DNA of 64,000 nucleotides from Batillaria attramentaria (taxonomy: Eukaryota > Mollusca > Gastropoda > Batillariidae). The notes beneath the pieces are model-generated. The model saw nothing but the letters and a program-made list of their open reading frames with translations, searched no databases and had not been told where the DNA came from. The stretch covers positions 560,001 to 624,000 of the forward strand of contig JACVVK020000291.1 of NCBI GenBank assembly GCA_018292915.2, given 5' to 3'. The first letter of the stretch is position 1, and the number at the start of each line of letters is the position of its first letter. Position numbers and translations under genes: made by a program. This document shows, one piece after another, positions 35,001 through 48,409 of the stretch.

Positions 35001-38000
35001 CGCTAGGGAATGGTCTCATGTTTGTTATCTGAATATAAGTAATTCACATGTAAAGTTTGCTACGATTTTAGTGGTTAAAACGCTAGATCTATACTTTTTA
35101 AATGCACTGTTGAGGAGCGATCTAGAAACGATGATCTTTTGAGTTGACTGAACATTGTATCAGTGGTCATGCATTTTATATACATACATGTACATGAAAT
35201 GACTGTGCATACACATGTTTATGCTTGCTTGGTGAAAATGATTTACCTCACTTTCAGATCTAAATCTTTGATAATGCAAACCACTCTCATAACTCATGCT
35301 TTGTTAGGTTAAACACAGGTGTCCTTGCTTGGAAGGTGGAATCAGAGACGACTCGACCCCAGATCTGTTTCTGTGGCCCTGGTCGCTCTGTGATGGTGTT
35401 GCTTGAGGGACAGGACATCTCCTTGTACAGTGCAAAAACTGGACAGAAATTTGCTGCGATTGATGTACCCGGAGGTTTTAAAAAGGACTTTGATGGATAC
35501 GAACCAGCTACTGGTAAATGCTGCATTTATTCAAACTTTTTGCCTCTCTCTCTCTCTCTCCCTGTCTCTGTCTGTCCTAATTCACATTCTTTAGTTCAAT
35601 TCACCTAGTCACATAATAAATTTTGTTTGTTGGCAAAATTCAGTTCCCCCATCGATGAGTGCATCCTTGCCGTTGGAGATGGGGCTTGCGTGTCTCCATG
35701 ACCCCGAGAGCTATGCCGGCGGGAGATTCGTCTCCTGGTAGGGCCACCCATGCTGGACAGGTCGAAGGGTAGAGGCCAGACGAAGCGCACTCACTGGTCC
35801 TCCAGGTTGGGGGTTTGAGTAGGGCTAACAACCCAACTCTTTAAAAACAAAACCTGTTACAGAAACTACAACCACAGATCTACAACGCAACTTGGTCCAG
35901 GAAGAGTCCTCTCTAGTAGAGCCCATGACGCGAGCTGGTGAAAGCCCTCGGGAAGCCAGTGCGCCGACTACTCTTCTGACGGCCAAGACCAAAGCCAGGA
36001 TAGGGACCTGGAACATCCGAACCCTATACGAAACAGGAAAGACAGCACAAGTGAGTCAAGAAATGCATAGATACAATCTGAAGCTGCTCGGCCTATGTGA
36101 GACAAGATGGACAGGAACAGGACGCACTCGACTCGCCTCCGGAGACACCATCCTCTACTCCGGACACGAAGACGGCCAACCACACATGCACGGAGTAGCG
36201 TTGCTGATGACACCTGAAGCAACACAAGCACTATTGTCCTGGGAACCAGTGTCACCAAGGATCCTGAGCGCCAGATTCAACTCGAAGGGCAGGAAAGTCA
36301 CCATCCTCCAGTGCTACGCTCCCACCAACATGGCGGATGAGGAAGAAAAGGAGAACTTCTACGAGCAGCTCCAAGCCGTCCTCGACAAAGCACCGAGAAG
36401 AGACCTGAAGATCCTCATGGGAGACCTCAACGCCAAAGTGGGCACCGACAACACAGACAGAGAACTCATCATGGGCAAACACGGAACAGGGACACAGAAC
36501 GAGAACGGAGAGCTCTTCACAGAATTCTGCACCACCAACGACCTGGTCATCGGAGGCACCATATTCCCCCACAAGACCATCCACAAAACCACCTGGACAT
36601 CACCGGACGGAAGAACTGTAAACCAGATCGACCACATCACCATCGGCAGGAAGTGGCGAAGAAGCTTGCTGGACGTCCGAGCAAAGCGGGGAGCTGATGC
36701 AGCCTCAGACCATCACCTCGTCATTGCAGCGATCAAGATCAAGCTGAAGGCCTACAGAGACCAGGCGGACAGACCATCCCACAAGTACAACGTGCACAGT
36801 CTGAAGGAGAGCGTCAAGACCAACGCCTTCAAATGTGAGCTGAGGAACAGATTCAGCGCTCTCGACACACTACCTGAAGAGACAATCGAGAAGCACTGGC
36901 ACGACCTGCGAGAAACCTGGACAACAACATGCAGGGAAGTGCTGGGAAAGAAGACGAGACAACACAAAGAGTGGCTTACATCTGACACCTGGGACCTCAT
37001 CACAGAGAGGAAACGCCTGAAAGACCTGATCAACCACACTGACGACCAAGACCACAAACGCGACCTGCAGGCTCAATACTGGGACGTCAACCGGCAGGTC
37101 AAGAGGAGCGCAAGGAATGACAAGAGGAACTTCATCAACAACCTCACAGAAGAAGCAGAAACAGCAGCAGGACAACGGAACATGAAACGGCTCTACGAAA
37201 TAACAAGGACACTCTCTGGGAAAAATAACAACCCCACCAGACCAGTCAAAGACAAGAACGGACAAATCATCACCAAAGAGGAAGACCAAAGGACAAGGTG
37301 GGCTGAACACTTTAAGGAAACGCTCAACAGGCCTCCACCACCAGTCCCACCAGACATACCACCGACAGCCCAGCTACTCGACATCAGCACCAACCCCCCT
37401 ACCAAGACCGAGATCATCAAAGCCATCAAGTCCCTCAAGTCTGGCAAAGCAGCAGGCCCCGACGGCATACCACCAGAAGCCCTCAAGGCCGACATCCAGA
37501 CCTCCACCGACATGCTGCACCCGCTCCTGAGGAAGATCTGGGAGAGCGAGAGCGTGCCACAAGACTGGAAGAAGGGACACCTGGTAAAGCTGCCAAAGAA
37601 AGGGGACCTCTCATCCTGTAGCAACTGGCGAGGCATCATGCTCCTGTCCATACCAGGGAAGGTTCTCACCAGGATCATCCTGGAGAGGCTGAAGACCGCG
37701 CTGGACAAGACACTCCGGGAGGAACAGGCAGGATTCCGCAACGACCGATCCTGCACTGATCACATAGCCACGATGAGGATCATCATCGAGCAGTCCCTGG
37801 AGTGGCAGACCCCCCTGTACAGCACCTTCGTTGACTTCCAGAAGGCGTTCGACAGTGTTGACAGGGAGGTCATCTGGAAGCTGATGTCTCACTACGGTTT
37901 TCCACCAAAGTTTGTCAACATCATCTGACAGCTGTACGAAGATGCCACCTGCCAGGTAATCCACGACGGGAAACTGACAGAACCATTCACAGTACGGACC

Positions 38001-41000
38001 GGCGTTCGTCAAGGCTGCATCCTCTCACCCACAATCTTCCTGATGGTGGTCGACTGGGTCATGAGGCAAGCCACCGACGGTAAGAGGACAGGGATCCAGT
38101 GGACCTTCAGCAAACAGCTCGAGGACCTGGATTTCGCGGACGACATCGCCCTCCTCTCCCACAAACAACAAGATGCGCAGGAGAAGCTGAACAGAGTCGC
38201 CGAAGAAGCTGAGAAGACCGGCCTCAAGATCAACATCAGCAAGACCGAAGTCATGAGAGTCAACCACAAACAGCACGACCCCATCCAGCTGCACCAGGAA
38301 GACATCAAAGAGGTGGACAAGTTCATCTACCTCGGCAGCGTTGTCAGCAAGGATGGAGGAACGGACGAAGACATCAAGAGCCGCACCAACAAAGCCAGAC
38401 ATGCCTTTCGCACTCTGCGCCCCATCTGGAGATCCACAGCCCTATCCCTGCGAAACGAGATCCGGATCTTCAACTCAAACGTGAAGTCGGTCCTACTCTA
38501 TGGCTCGGAGACATGGCGCACCACCAAGACAGGCTCCCACAGGCTGCAAACCTTCATCAACAGATGCCTCCGCAACATTCTCAACATCAGATACCCACTG
38601 GTGATCACCAACCAAGACCTCTGGGAGCGAACAAGACAGGTCCCCATCGAGCAGGAGATCAAGAAAAGGAAATGGGGATGGATCGGACACACTTTGCGAA
38701 AGCCAACATCAAATGTCACCAGGCAGTCCCTTGATTGGAACCCCCAGGGAAAGCGCAAAGTGGGCCGACCGAAGCAGACCTGGCGGAGGAGTACGGACGC
38801 TGAAGCCAAGGCCGCCGGAACGACGTGGGCCGAACTAAAGAGGGCATCCCAGAACCGAGTGCGCTGGCGGAGTGTGGTTGCAGCCCTATGTTCCCCAGGG
38901 AATAAAGAGGACTAAACTAAACTAAACTAAAATTCAGTTCAGCCCTGGTCAGATTAGAGCCAGACAGAAGATAGGGGACACTGGAAACTTGCATTATTGT
39001 CCCTCTTGGAATCATTGTCACGGGTGCAGTGACCAACATCAGAATAGAATAACTCAAATGTTTTTTTAAAGAAACCGACATTTTGCTTGGAAGCTGCATT
39101 GCACAAGAACTTGGAAAACATGAATAAGTGATGGCAGAAATGTCTCAAAGGGAAAATGAAATTTTTTGAGTATATTTTCAAAAAAGAGACTTAAAAATTT
39201 GTAGAGTTTGTCAAAAAAGGTGATCGATTTTAGATGAAAGTCGCTATAAATCTGTACATTTGAACTTCACATCGAATCAGAGCTAAAAACTAACGCTAAA
39301 AATAACTACTCTGAGGCTATCGGAGTGTGTGCAAAAAAAAAAAAAAAAAAGAGTTGAAATCAAGAAAGGCGTGCATAGTGAGGCTGCGGCAATGATTCCA
39401 TGTGGTGTCCGGTCTCCTCTATTCACTGTCTCAGGATTACATGTAGATCCATCCAATTCCAATCAATATGACACAGGCAAACTACAGACAAAGCCCATGT
39501 GCCAGCACACTACATGCACTTGAAAAATACACAGCTGGGACTGACGTGTAGTTTTGTGTCATCAGGTAGTGAGAGGTATGCTGTTGCTACCTGTGGCTCC
39601 CAGGAGGTTGTGGTTGTAGTCGATGTCGTGGAGAAGAAGTTTGTCACCAAACGGCGCATGAGGCGTGACATCAGAGTCCATGACGACTCTGACTTCTCAG
39701 TGGAGGGTCTGGCCATCTCTGGTGATGAGAAATACGTCATCTGTGCCAACGCAGACGACAACGACGTTCACTTCCTTGATATACGCACCTTGGAAACTGT
39801 CAAGATCTACAAAGGTAAGGATTGCACTGAAAACTGAACTGTCGATCAGTTTCATCATCGACTCCACTGTGGTCCAGTGTTAGGCACTGTATGTGTGTGG
39901 TACCAGAGACAGCAGAGGGGGTAGTCTTGTATTCTCAGTGTAGCGTCACTGGTGTGTGCATTACATCCTGCTGGTCTAGCTTCTAAGCTCCCAGACCGAC
40001 CTCGGCTTATAACCGTAACAAGAGCATGATACCATTTAGATGTGTGCAAAATATGATCCATGTTGGAGCTGTTGTTGCTGTGATGGGAGCCAAAACATGA
40101 GCCAAAACATGCGCCAACTTCACTTGTAAGTGAAGTGACACGTTTGTCTAAAACAGACTATAGCTATGGCCAAGTTGCTGTTTGCTGTTGCTGCATGTGG
40201 TCGCTGGTGACATTACACGAGCTTACAAAGCACTAAAATACACATTGGGACGACCACTGACTCAGTAGTGGCAGCATCTGTTCAAAAGACATTTTTGACA
40301 TGGTGAGAGATGCGCATCCTGTAACATGCCGCTTTAGTCATGTGAAATGCAGTGACACCACATGGAAAACAAAGAAACGCATTGTTCTAAGACAGGGGAG
40401 AGAATAATACAGCGACATCAAATGTTTATCTTAGTGTGCATTTAACATTTCGCTTCATTGACCTTTCTTAAGTCAAAGAACATCAACACGTTTATTCAGT
40501 AATGTTTTCTTGTGTATATATTTTATTTTGTTTTTGCAGGGAAGCAGGCCGACTTTTCTGAAAAGTTCCGTGTGACACCAGACGGCCTTCACCTTTATCA
40601 TCCCAACAGGCGCGCCGTCAGAGTTTGGGATCTACAGAAAGCCCAGTCAGCATCATGTCTGCTTCACAATAACTCAGTACGTCTACGTTTCTTTCAGATT
40701 CTGATTTAGATCAGAAATGCAAACTGCATGAACATTTCACAATCCGACCATACCCTCCGCTCATCCAGTGAAATGCTCCTCAAAGTCCCTAGGCAAAATT
40801 TGAAATCTTTTGGCCAACGATGTTTCCGATTTACCATCCCAGTAGTCTGGTACTCCCTGCCTGCTAGCACGAGACAGCAACCTACTCTGCATGCAAGGCA
40901 TCCTTCAAATCAGATCTTAAAGCCTACCAGTTGTTCCACCTGGCATTCTAGTGATTCATAGTAACCATAGTACTGTACCTGCTGTGTAGGGATGTGTTTT

Positions 41001-44000
41001 ATGTGCATGAGAGTGATGTGTGAATGTGCAGTGAGTTGATTTCAAATATTGTGCAATACGGATCTGATTTTTTAAAATTATTTCTTTATTATGTTCTCGT
41101 AATCCCCACTATTATCTCTCAAGAGCCCGAGCGCGACCACTCCCTGCCCATTACGTGATAAGACTTGTTAAAAAGCACAAGCCACTAACACATAAAGGCT
41201 CCTAGCAATCTCAGGATTTCAAGTAATATTGCTATTTTTGCATGGGCTTTTAAGGATTATGACATCCCATGTAGCTTTTCTTCACTGTTTCCCTATCTGT
41301 TGTTGTTGTCTATTTTCTTTGATTAAATATAACTTTAAGATTTTTACAAAATGCAATGCATCCCTTAACCCTGATAGTGATGAGCCCGGAATATTCTGAC
41401 CTACCCTGATGGCTTTTTTGGCATAACCGGGGTTAAAGTGCACGCGCGTGTTTCCTCTTTACATGTAGATAACAGAGGTGGTCACTGTCGACATGCGTAC
41501 TTTCGTCACAATCGCTGATGATCGCTTGATCCGTATCTGGGACATCAGTCGTGGTCTTTCGGAAGGGAAGACAACTGCGCTGGAATTCCGGGATGCTGTG
41601 GTTGTGGCTGAAGGTGAAAAAGAGACAACTGCAGCGGGGGGAAAGAAAGACGAAGGCGTGGAAGAAGATGAACAGGCAAAGAACAAAAACAAAAAGAAAA
41701 TCAGGTGATGCATTTTGATTTGAAATGGGCACGCATACGCACACTGTGTGCACACACGCATGCACACATGCACGCACGCACACACGCAGGCACGCACGCA
41801 GTATCTGACAACTTGGGCTTCCGCAGCTTTGCCTTGTCTCAGTTTGTCTATCCACCCCATCCCCTCTTGCCTATCATTTTTTTAAGAATGCTTTTTCTGT
41901 GCTGGAATCTTTATATCCAAGACCGTACAAGGACAGTTTTTATGTTGTTTCCATAGTAATGGAAACAACATCATAGGACGGGCTAAATTTTCCACGTTCA
42001 TGGGCAAGCATCTGTGGTACAAACGCACGTCACTGCCGATCTCCCGCAGAGACGATTATGCAAGTGTAACTCTGACAATGACGTAAGAAAACATGCGTCA
42101 TCGATGCTGGCATGTATGGTGCGCCGAACGCACTTCTCCTCCTCCTGAGTGCCGTCTGTGTGGATGTGTGTGTGTGTGTGTGTGAATTGTGTCCGGGCCC
42201 GTTTCTTCGAAAATACTTAACCCAATGGCTTCAAATTTGGGGTATCCAAATATATCAAAATGTTACATTAGAGGAACCAAGCGTGTGATGATTGCTTAAG
42301 TGATTTGGGAGTTATCGCCCTTTTGAGACAAGTTGGTTGTCTTTCGTTTACAGGCGTAATATTTATTTAAATCACTCAATTGTTTGGCAGTAGATAGCTT
42401 GAATACGGACTCTGAACAGAGTCACTACTAGAAAATGGTCGCTCTTATAGTTTTCATGTAAACCGAGCCTGAGTTGACATTGCATGTGAACCCAGTTCAG
42501 ATGCCTATTTCTCCGAAAATACTGAACCGATCGATTTAAAATTTGGGGTTTCTAAATGAATCAAGATTGTTGAATAGAAGGCCCGATCCAGGTACGATTG
42601 CACACGTGATTTGCGAGTTATCTCCCTTTTTAGAAAAAGTGGCTTTCTGGCGTTTAAAGGCGTAATATTTATCTAAACCACTCCATTTTTTGGACATAGA
42701 TAGCATGAATACGGACTCTCAACTGAGTGAATTTTGGAGGTTGTCGCTTTTATACTTTTGGCGTAAGCCGTACCTGATGAAAGTGCTGGTGAACACACTT
42801 TAGATCTCAAAATCGCTCCTACTATACATAGATAATGAGCCTGGGGTGCCATAAAAAATATACAAAAAAAATAGAAAAAATCCCTGCAGCTGTTATCGTC
42901 AGTTGACTCGCAAATTTGTACTCACAGCACATTTCCTCTACAAGCCACACGCCGCACAAACATCGAAGAAGAGGCGCACGCGCACTGACGTAAAGTAAGT
43001 GCGTCATGTTTGATTGACGTGATGCTGTTTTTTCTTGGGGGTGTCTCGCCACTTTCTTTCCGAATTCCTCTGTTTGGAGACGTGGTGTTGTATTTTACTT
43101 CTGCTATGTCGCCATCTTCGTGCACTCGCAGAGAAGACACGGGATACATCAGAATACAACTCCAATGACTTTACTAACAGAAGATGCGCGGAGAACAAAT
43201 TCTTGAAAGAAGAACTCAGGACGCTGTGCAGGGCTGCTTACATACTGAACAGGTCAGATCTAGAACATTCGCGCAGTATAAGCCTCATTTTGCCGACGTC
43301 ATATTTGACTGACGTAGGCCTAATGCTGGCGTTTCTTGATTATGTCTCGCCATTGTTTTCCGAATTTCTCTATTTGAAGTTTTGTTTTTGCCACAGACTC
43401 TGAGCAGTGTAATACAGTGACAGAACAGCACATAAGTGTAAGAGAGAGAGAGCTCGAACGAGAACTCGAACGTTTATTGTTACGGGCCGCCAGCCCAAAA
43501 CACACGGTGAACTAAAACATACAACACGTAAAATAAAATGAATAGACACACGCACTGAATAATTTGAATACACTGACAAAGCGTTCTCGTTACTGCCTAG
43601 CTTATGTGGCCAATGTTGTGCAGGTAATCCCCCCGTATTCTAATAGAGTAGAATATAAAGAATCCCAGGACTTTTGTGACAGATTCATCATTGCACTGCA
43701 TAAAGTAGTGAAAAGAATGGCGTCCGCGTATGTATTGAACGAGGTATTTCTGTCGAATGTTTAAATATAATGGACAATCAAGAATGACATGCCTTTCATC
43801 TTCCGTAGTATCTGTACAATAAGGACACAATTTCAGAGTACCCTCAGCAGTGACTTTGCGAAATGCGCTACCGTTCAATGGCAGTAAACCGAGCCGCAAT
43901 TTAACAATGCAATCCCTGAAACATTTTCTCATATCATAGTACATGTATTTTTCTACTTCCAGTGACGATTTGAACGAGCTATATTGCTCGAACATTCTAC

Positions 44001-47000
44001 TGCTAGACACAGAAGACGACCATTTCTGCTGAAATATGTCGATGCATCTCTGTTTAAAAACTTTCAGAAACCACTTATCGTCACCCACCTCTTGCTGCTC
44101 CCACACAAACCCAAAGCCAAATTCAAACAGCGTTTTCTTCACCTTGGACACCCAGCATTGTTTACCATTTTGGTCCATCACAAGAAGCATGTTGTAGGCC
44201 TGTCTAGGCAACCTAGATATGTCCATTTTCAACAGTCTTAACCAGTAACGCATACACTGCACAAAGCTGTTTACATACAATGGGTAGCAACCGGTTTCTC
44301 CATAGACAAACTTATTAGGTGTTTTCGACTGCACGTTTAAAAAACGCTTGCTAGCAAACAAGTGCACACTTTCTATTTTGCTCCAGCGGTTTAGCCCCCA
44401 TACTTCAGAAGCGTATAGGAGAACAGGCAAGACCTGTGCATCAAAAATCTTGTAGAATGTATCTATTGACATACAGTCGAGTTTACTAAGGGCTCTCACA
44501 CAGTTAACTGCAGCTCTCTTTCCCTTGGAAGCAATGTAATCTACACCTTTCTTATGGCTAAGGGTTGTTGTAAATGGAAAACCAAGATATACATACTCGT
44601 TAACAACCTCTAGATTCTGCCCCCCTAAAAACCATTTCTCGTTCCTCCCCAAGAAGCCCCCTTTTCGGTAAACCATCACCTTAGTTTTTTCCACATTAAT
44701 GGTGAACCCCAGGTTGTTACAGGCACTCAATAGACAGTCAAGCTGGTTTTGCAACCCCCGAACAGTCGAAGACATTAGGGAAATATCATCGGCGAACAAC
44801 AAAAGGAAGAGTTCAACCAAATCTTGCTGTAGCTGTATCCCATGGACTCCATTGCTCTCTACATAAGTAGCAACTTCATTGATGAAGAGGGTGAACAAGG
44901 AGCAACTGAGGGTGCAACCCTGCTTAAGCCCGATAGGGCATTCGAAAAAGTCTGTCAGCTGCCCATGCGTCCTGACACAGGCACTAACCGACTTGTATAT
45001 GCTCGCCAATGCCTGTCTGAACTTCCCAGAAACACCCGACTTCTGTAGGACATTGAAAAGTGCCCCTCTGTTCACGCTATCGTAAGCTTTGCGTAGATCA
45101 ACGAAGCATACGTAAAATTTACAACCCTTTTTAGTTAGATATTTTTCCACAATCGCATTTAGTGTAAAAATATGGTCAGCTGTTGAGTACCCCTTACGGA
45201 ACCCTGCTTGAGTTTCTGTAACTTTGTCATTGTACGTCATCCAGTTTACCAGTCGTTTATTTAGAACTGCTGTGTAACACTTGCTAACCAAGCTGAGCAG
45301 TGAAATGCCTCTATAGTTGTCTGGAATTTTTCTGTCCCCTTTCTTAAAAACAGGCACAATAATTGCTTTGGTCCACTGCTCCGGGTATACCCCAGAATCA
45401 AAAATCTTATTAAAAAACTTGGTTAGAAAGCCAGTTACATGGGCGCCTCCGGCTTTTAGCATACTGGCTACTATGCCATCCACCCCACACGCTTTCCCAC
45501 TCTTCAATCTACGCAACGCCTCCTCGACCTCAGTCTGTGAAATGGGGTCATCTAGTTCCGATACAGAGTCCTCTTCGTTCTGGACCGCTTGTACATATTC
45601 TAACGCGTCCCCGCTTCCCGCAGTTTGGAAAACCTGTTTGAAATGATTAAACCAGTCATCGCTAGAGATAGAAGGATCAGGTGAACTTTTCTTTTTCCGT
45701 GTGATTTGCTTCAAATTCCTTCCAGAACATTTTTGGGTCTTTACTACAACTGACTAGACGTTCTGCTTTATCTCGTTTAAAACAGGCTTTTTTCTTACCA
45801 AGCAGTTTCTTGTACTCCCGTCTGGCATCCGAGTACGCCAAACGATCGCTATCTATCTTTGTGAAACGAAATTTTCTGAGCAGTTTCCTGACATGGGCTC
45901 TACTTGTTTTACACTCCGCGTCAAACCACACGGCCTCACGCCTGCCCGTTACTGTTTTACAACGTTTTACCATACACTGACCCGATTGCAACAATACATC
46001 AATGAACGACTGCAGTGCCCGGTCAGCGTCGCGCTCAATTTCAGCGGTAGCACGTGCAAGCATTTCTACCATCGCAGTCGAGGTCAGGCTATGAATGAAC
46101 TCAGTCTCTCTGTCAGGGTCCCAGATTAGCTTCTCGGCCCATTCAGACTCGAGTTCATGTTCAGCCGACTCCCAGTGATTGGCTGCGTGGATTTGTAAAC
46201 ACAGCGGCATGTGCATAGACTCAATGCGTGTCCCAACAACAAAGGTTTTCACGAAGCTGCCAATACACAGGTCATGTGACAACAACACGTAGTCAACAAC
46301 ACTGCTACCCGACGGTGAAATGAAGGTGAACGCTGCATCAAAACCCCGGCTGCGCAGGCCGTTTACAATAGCAAGTTCAAACATGGCACACAGCTCCACT
46401 CAGCTGTTTCCCAAACTGGTTTTTCCCACTATCAGCTGAATGTCTTTTGAAACATCCACCATCACTCTCACCATCGGGCCGCAGTGTATCATCATCATCA
46501 TCATCATCATCATCAATCACACAGTTTTCACAGCTGGTTCGGGCATTCAAGTCACCACAAAGCATCACGTAAAAGTTGACAAACTTTGCATGAATGTCAA
46601 GCAAGCACTGCTCCAGCATTTCGATCCCAACACCATTGTCACTGTGATCGTAGAAGGGCGAGTCGTAGGGTGGGACATATGCACTGATAAGAAATGTATC
46701 TCTGTCCAGACTGAGTAGTGCCCCCTGCACTTTTAGAACAATAATGTTATCGTAACCTAAGTCAATAAATTTCACATAGCTGGCTAGAGTCTTTTTGATG
46801 AACACCATCACACCACCCGAACTTCTTCCGTGCCACGATAGTTTTTTTGCTTTCGCATTAAATGAAATAAAATTGTTAAACAGGTCTGACTGAAAGTCAA
46901 ACTCTACAAACGTTTCTGACAAGCAAAAGATGTCGAACGAAGTCAGGAAATCTACCAGGTCACTGCAGTCTAGTTTCTGTAGGAAACCCTCTATGTTCCA

Positions 47001-48265
47001 GACACAAACCGAAAGTAGACTTACATTAGTTTGTTCCGTGTTTACTGTCCTCGCCGGGCCTCGGCCATCACCCTATCCGTCTCGTTGCGTCGGAGTGGCC
47101 GCGCGGGTCCCCCTGGCCCCCACACCGCCTCCTCGCGCCCTGTTCCGGGTCACCACCCCTGTGGAAGTGACGTCACCTCTGTCAGTTTGCACTAACAGAC
47201 TGTCAGCCTCTGACAGCTGCGCGTTGGCATCGGGCGGGCTGACATTCCGGTCTGCAGCGGACACGCCCCCAATGTCACCCCCACTGTCGCTGTTGGAAGG
47301 AGACCTCGTTCGGTTGACGTCGCTGTCGGTGTGGCCCTCGGCGTTGCTGCTGTCGTAGCCCTGATCAGCTGCGTGTCTCGGTCGTCGTGGCCCCCCCACA
47401 ACCAGCTTGTCCCCCTTGTAGTACGCGTTGATGCCGTCCTCCCGATAGCGCTTGAGGGTCCTGGACTGGCTGGTGGTGAGATCCGATGCCACAGCTACAC
47501 CTTTCTGTCTCAGTGCATCGCGCCCGCTTGTCAGGATCGCCATTTTATCCGACCACCGAGTGAACTTAGCAATGAGTGGTCTGGGTTTGTCACCTGTCTG
47601 CTTGCCCCCCACTCGGTGTGCGCGGATGATGTCCTCGGTTTTCCAGTCCCGGTTTGGCACAGTGTTTTTCAGCACGTCCACTATTTTTCTGGCACAGATC
47701 ACAAAAGTTTCCCCTGTAGTTTCTGGAATTCCGAAGAATTTCAAATTGTCCCTCCTTGAGAAGGATTCAAGTTTGTCCACCTTTTTGTCGAATTCCTCCT
47801 GCATCTGGTTTAGTCTTTTCTCTAAACTGTCGATAGCCGCCATCTGTTCACACGACTTGTGGCACATAGCCTCTGTAGTACTCTCCACCCGCTCCGTCCT
47901 CTCTCTCAAGTCCGGCCTGTCACTTCGCCGTGTAACGTGTCGAGCGACTTGCTCATTTCGGCGACCTGGTCACGCACGGACGCAATGCATTCTGTCAGCT
48001 TCCTCTCCTGTTCCGTAAACATTTCCTGCAACATTTTCTGCATTCCGTCCAGGAGACTGTTGTCATTGTCACCTGTAACACAGGGGGAGGGGGAAGTCAT
48101 GTTGTGGTCGCTGGGCTGCTGGTCACGGTCGGGTCCCGGGTTCTGTTCCACATCGCCACACTGTAACAGTAGTGAACACACCAGAAACACCAACACCCAG
48201 GTTGTCATCAGAGTGCACGGGCGACACACGGACGGGGCGCTGGTAACACGATCACGCTTGAAGTG

Positions 48266-48301
<36 letters not shown>

Positions 48302-48346
48302 CGTTTACAGTTTTTAGACAAAACAACGTCTAAAGTGTGGCTGCAG

Positions 48347-48409
<63 letters not shown>

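Larger units (their letters stand above)
43453..48270 (-). mobile_element. Non-LTR retrotransposon (Jockey/L2/CR1-like) with a 2A peptide in ORF1
   Basis: Minus-strand order: short 5' leader; ORF1 with an N-terminal 2A sequence and an L1-ORF1-like coiled-coil/RNA-binding region (48208-47073); endonuclease (about 47040-45677); reverse transcriptase with a C-terminal Cys/His knuckle (45714-43597); then a 3' UTR with AATAAA near 43480. Both ends abut TC-repeat tracts. At least three frameshifts (near 47910, 46390 and 45690) show a decayed copy. Clade assignment is by overall domain style and is uncertain. Confidence 0.87.

Noticed and set aside
37926..37928. In-frame TGA in the RTE-like ORF considered as selenocysteine or programmed readthrough
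   Set aside because: Position and context fit a single CGA to TGA mutation in a conserved RT segment; no recoding signal was seen.
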